Shown piece after piece: positions 63,999-64,000 of a stretch of 64,000 bases of DNA. A program made the position numbers and the translations under genes. This DNA is from Terrisporobacter glycolicus ATCC 14880 = DSM 1288. GTDB taxonomy: Bacteria; Bacillota; Clostridia; Peptostreptococcales; Peptostreptococcaceae. A model generated the notes under the pieces. The model saw only the letters and a program-made list of their open reading frames with translations. It searched no databases and had not been told where the DNA came from. The first letter of the stretch is position 1. Each line of letters begins with the position of its first letter. The stretch covers positions 1,674,001-1,738,000 of the forward strand of contig NZ_CP117523.1 in the NCBI RefSeq assembly GCF_036812735.1, given 5' to 3'.

Positions 63999-64000
63999 CT

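Overview
The window looks like a chromosomal segment of a spore-former-type, low-GC Clostridia member (Clostridium in the broad sense). It is very AT-rich and uses AGA/ATA/TTA-type codons. Transcription units end in long perfect hairpins, and ribosome-binding sites are strong AGGAGG types. The gene content fits: an S-box riboswitch over a B12-dependent methionine synthase, a labile-selenium (YedE/YedF) cluster, an exported SodA-like superoxide dismutase, and the DUF1659/DUF2922/YvrJ trio. Genus cannot be fixed from this sequence alone. I see no rRNA, tRNA, CRISPR array, complete IS element or integrase.

Layout. (1) 1-3 kb: pabA(end)-pabB-pabC-aroF, feeding chorismate into p-aminobenzoate/folate. 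(2) 3-7.4 kb: cold-shock protein, CarD-type regulator, TIGR02206 membrane protein, chemotaxis receptor. (3) 7.5-16.4 kb: an oxidative/electrophile stress block. It holds a MarR-pirin-nitroreductase operon with an obvious double operator, a second MarR, an AhpD-like protein, an ABC-F ATPase behind a leader-peptide/terminator arrangement, catalase-peroxidase KatG, an exported SOD and a lipoprotein. (4) 16.6-21.7 kb: an iron-type DtxR repressor divergent from an AraC regulator and a YbtP/YbtQ/IrtAB-like pair of ABC transporters. (5) 21.8-27.9 kb: second cold-shock protein, cell-wall proteins (SH3-3D, amidase), DUF1904, a zinc ribbon, and an aminotransferase paired with an ECF transporter S component. 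(6) 28.3-34.8 kb: a Type III restriction-modification system (Mod, Res) followed 30 bases later by an HD-domain dGTPase-like gene; this is the most interesting candidate system. (7) 35-42 kb: PepV, small and unknown proteins, a Gfo/Idh oxidoreductase, a DUF4839 lipoprotein. (8) 42.5-47 kb: a histidine kinase/response regulator/TlpA-lipoprotein block and an exported triple-rhodanese lipoprotein. (9) 47.2-50.7 kb: a prophage early/replication remnant (XRE-TPR, antirepressor, replisome organiser, DnaC-like loader, Mor). (10) 50.8-55.1 kb: SAM riboswitch-metH-metF-MetH reactivation protein. (11) 55.7-57.3 kb: ECF sigma and DUF4179 anti-sigma. (12) 57.7-60.6 kb: selenium/sulfur carrier cluster and a class V aminotransferase. 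(13) 60.6-64 kb: YvrJ/DUF2922/DUF1659, an LTA-synthase-like sulfatase, a zinc ribbon and a cut-off gene.

A recurring oddity is gene debris. At least four intergenic stretches are short, decayed, same-strand copies of part of a nearby intact gene (7376-7426, 27887-27938, 38177-38230, 41683-41763). In every case one to three other genes lie between the fragment and its source, or the fragment lies just past an adjacent gene. Other intergenic pieces read as start-less coding remnants. Several short genes (a 41-aa and a 42-aa membrane protein, YvrJ, an ABC-F leader peptide) are easily missed.
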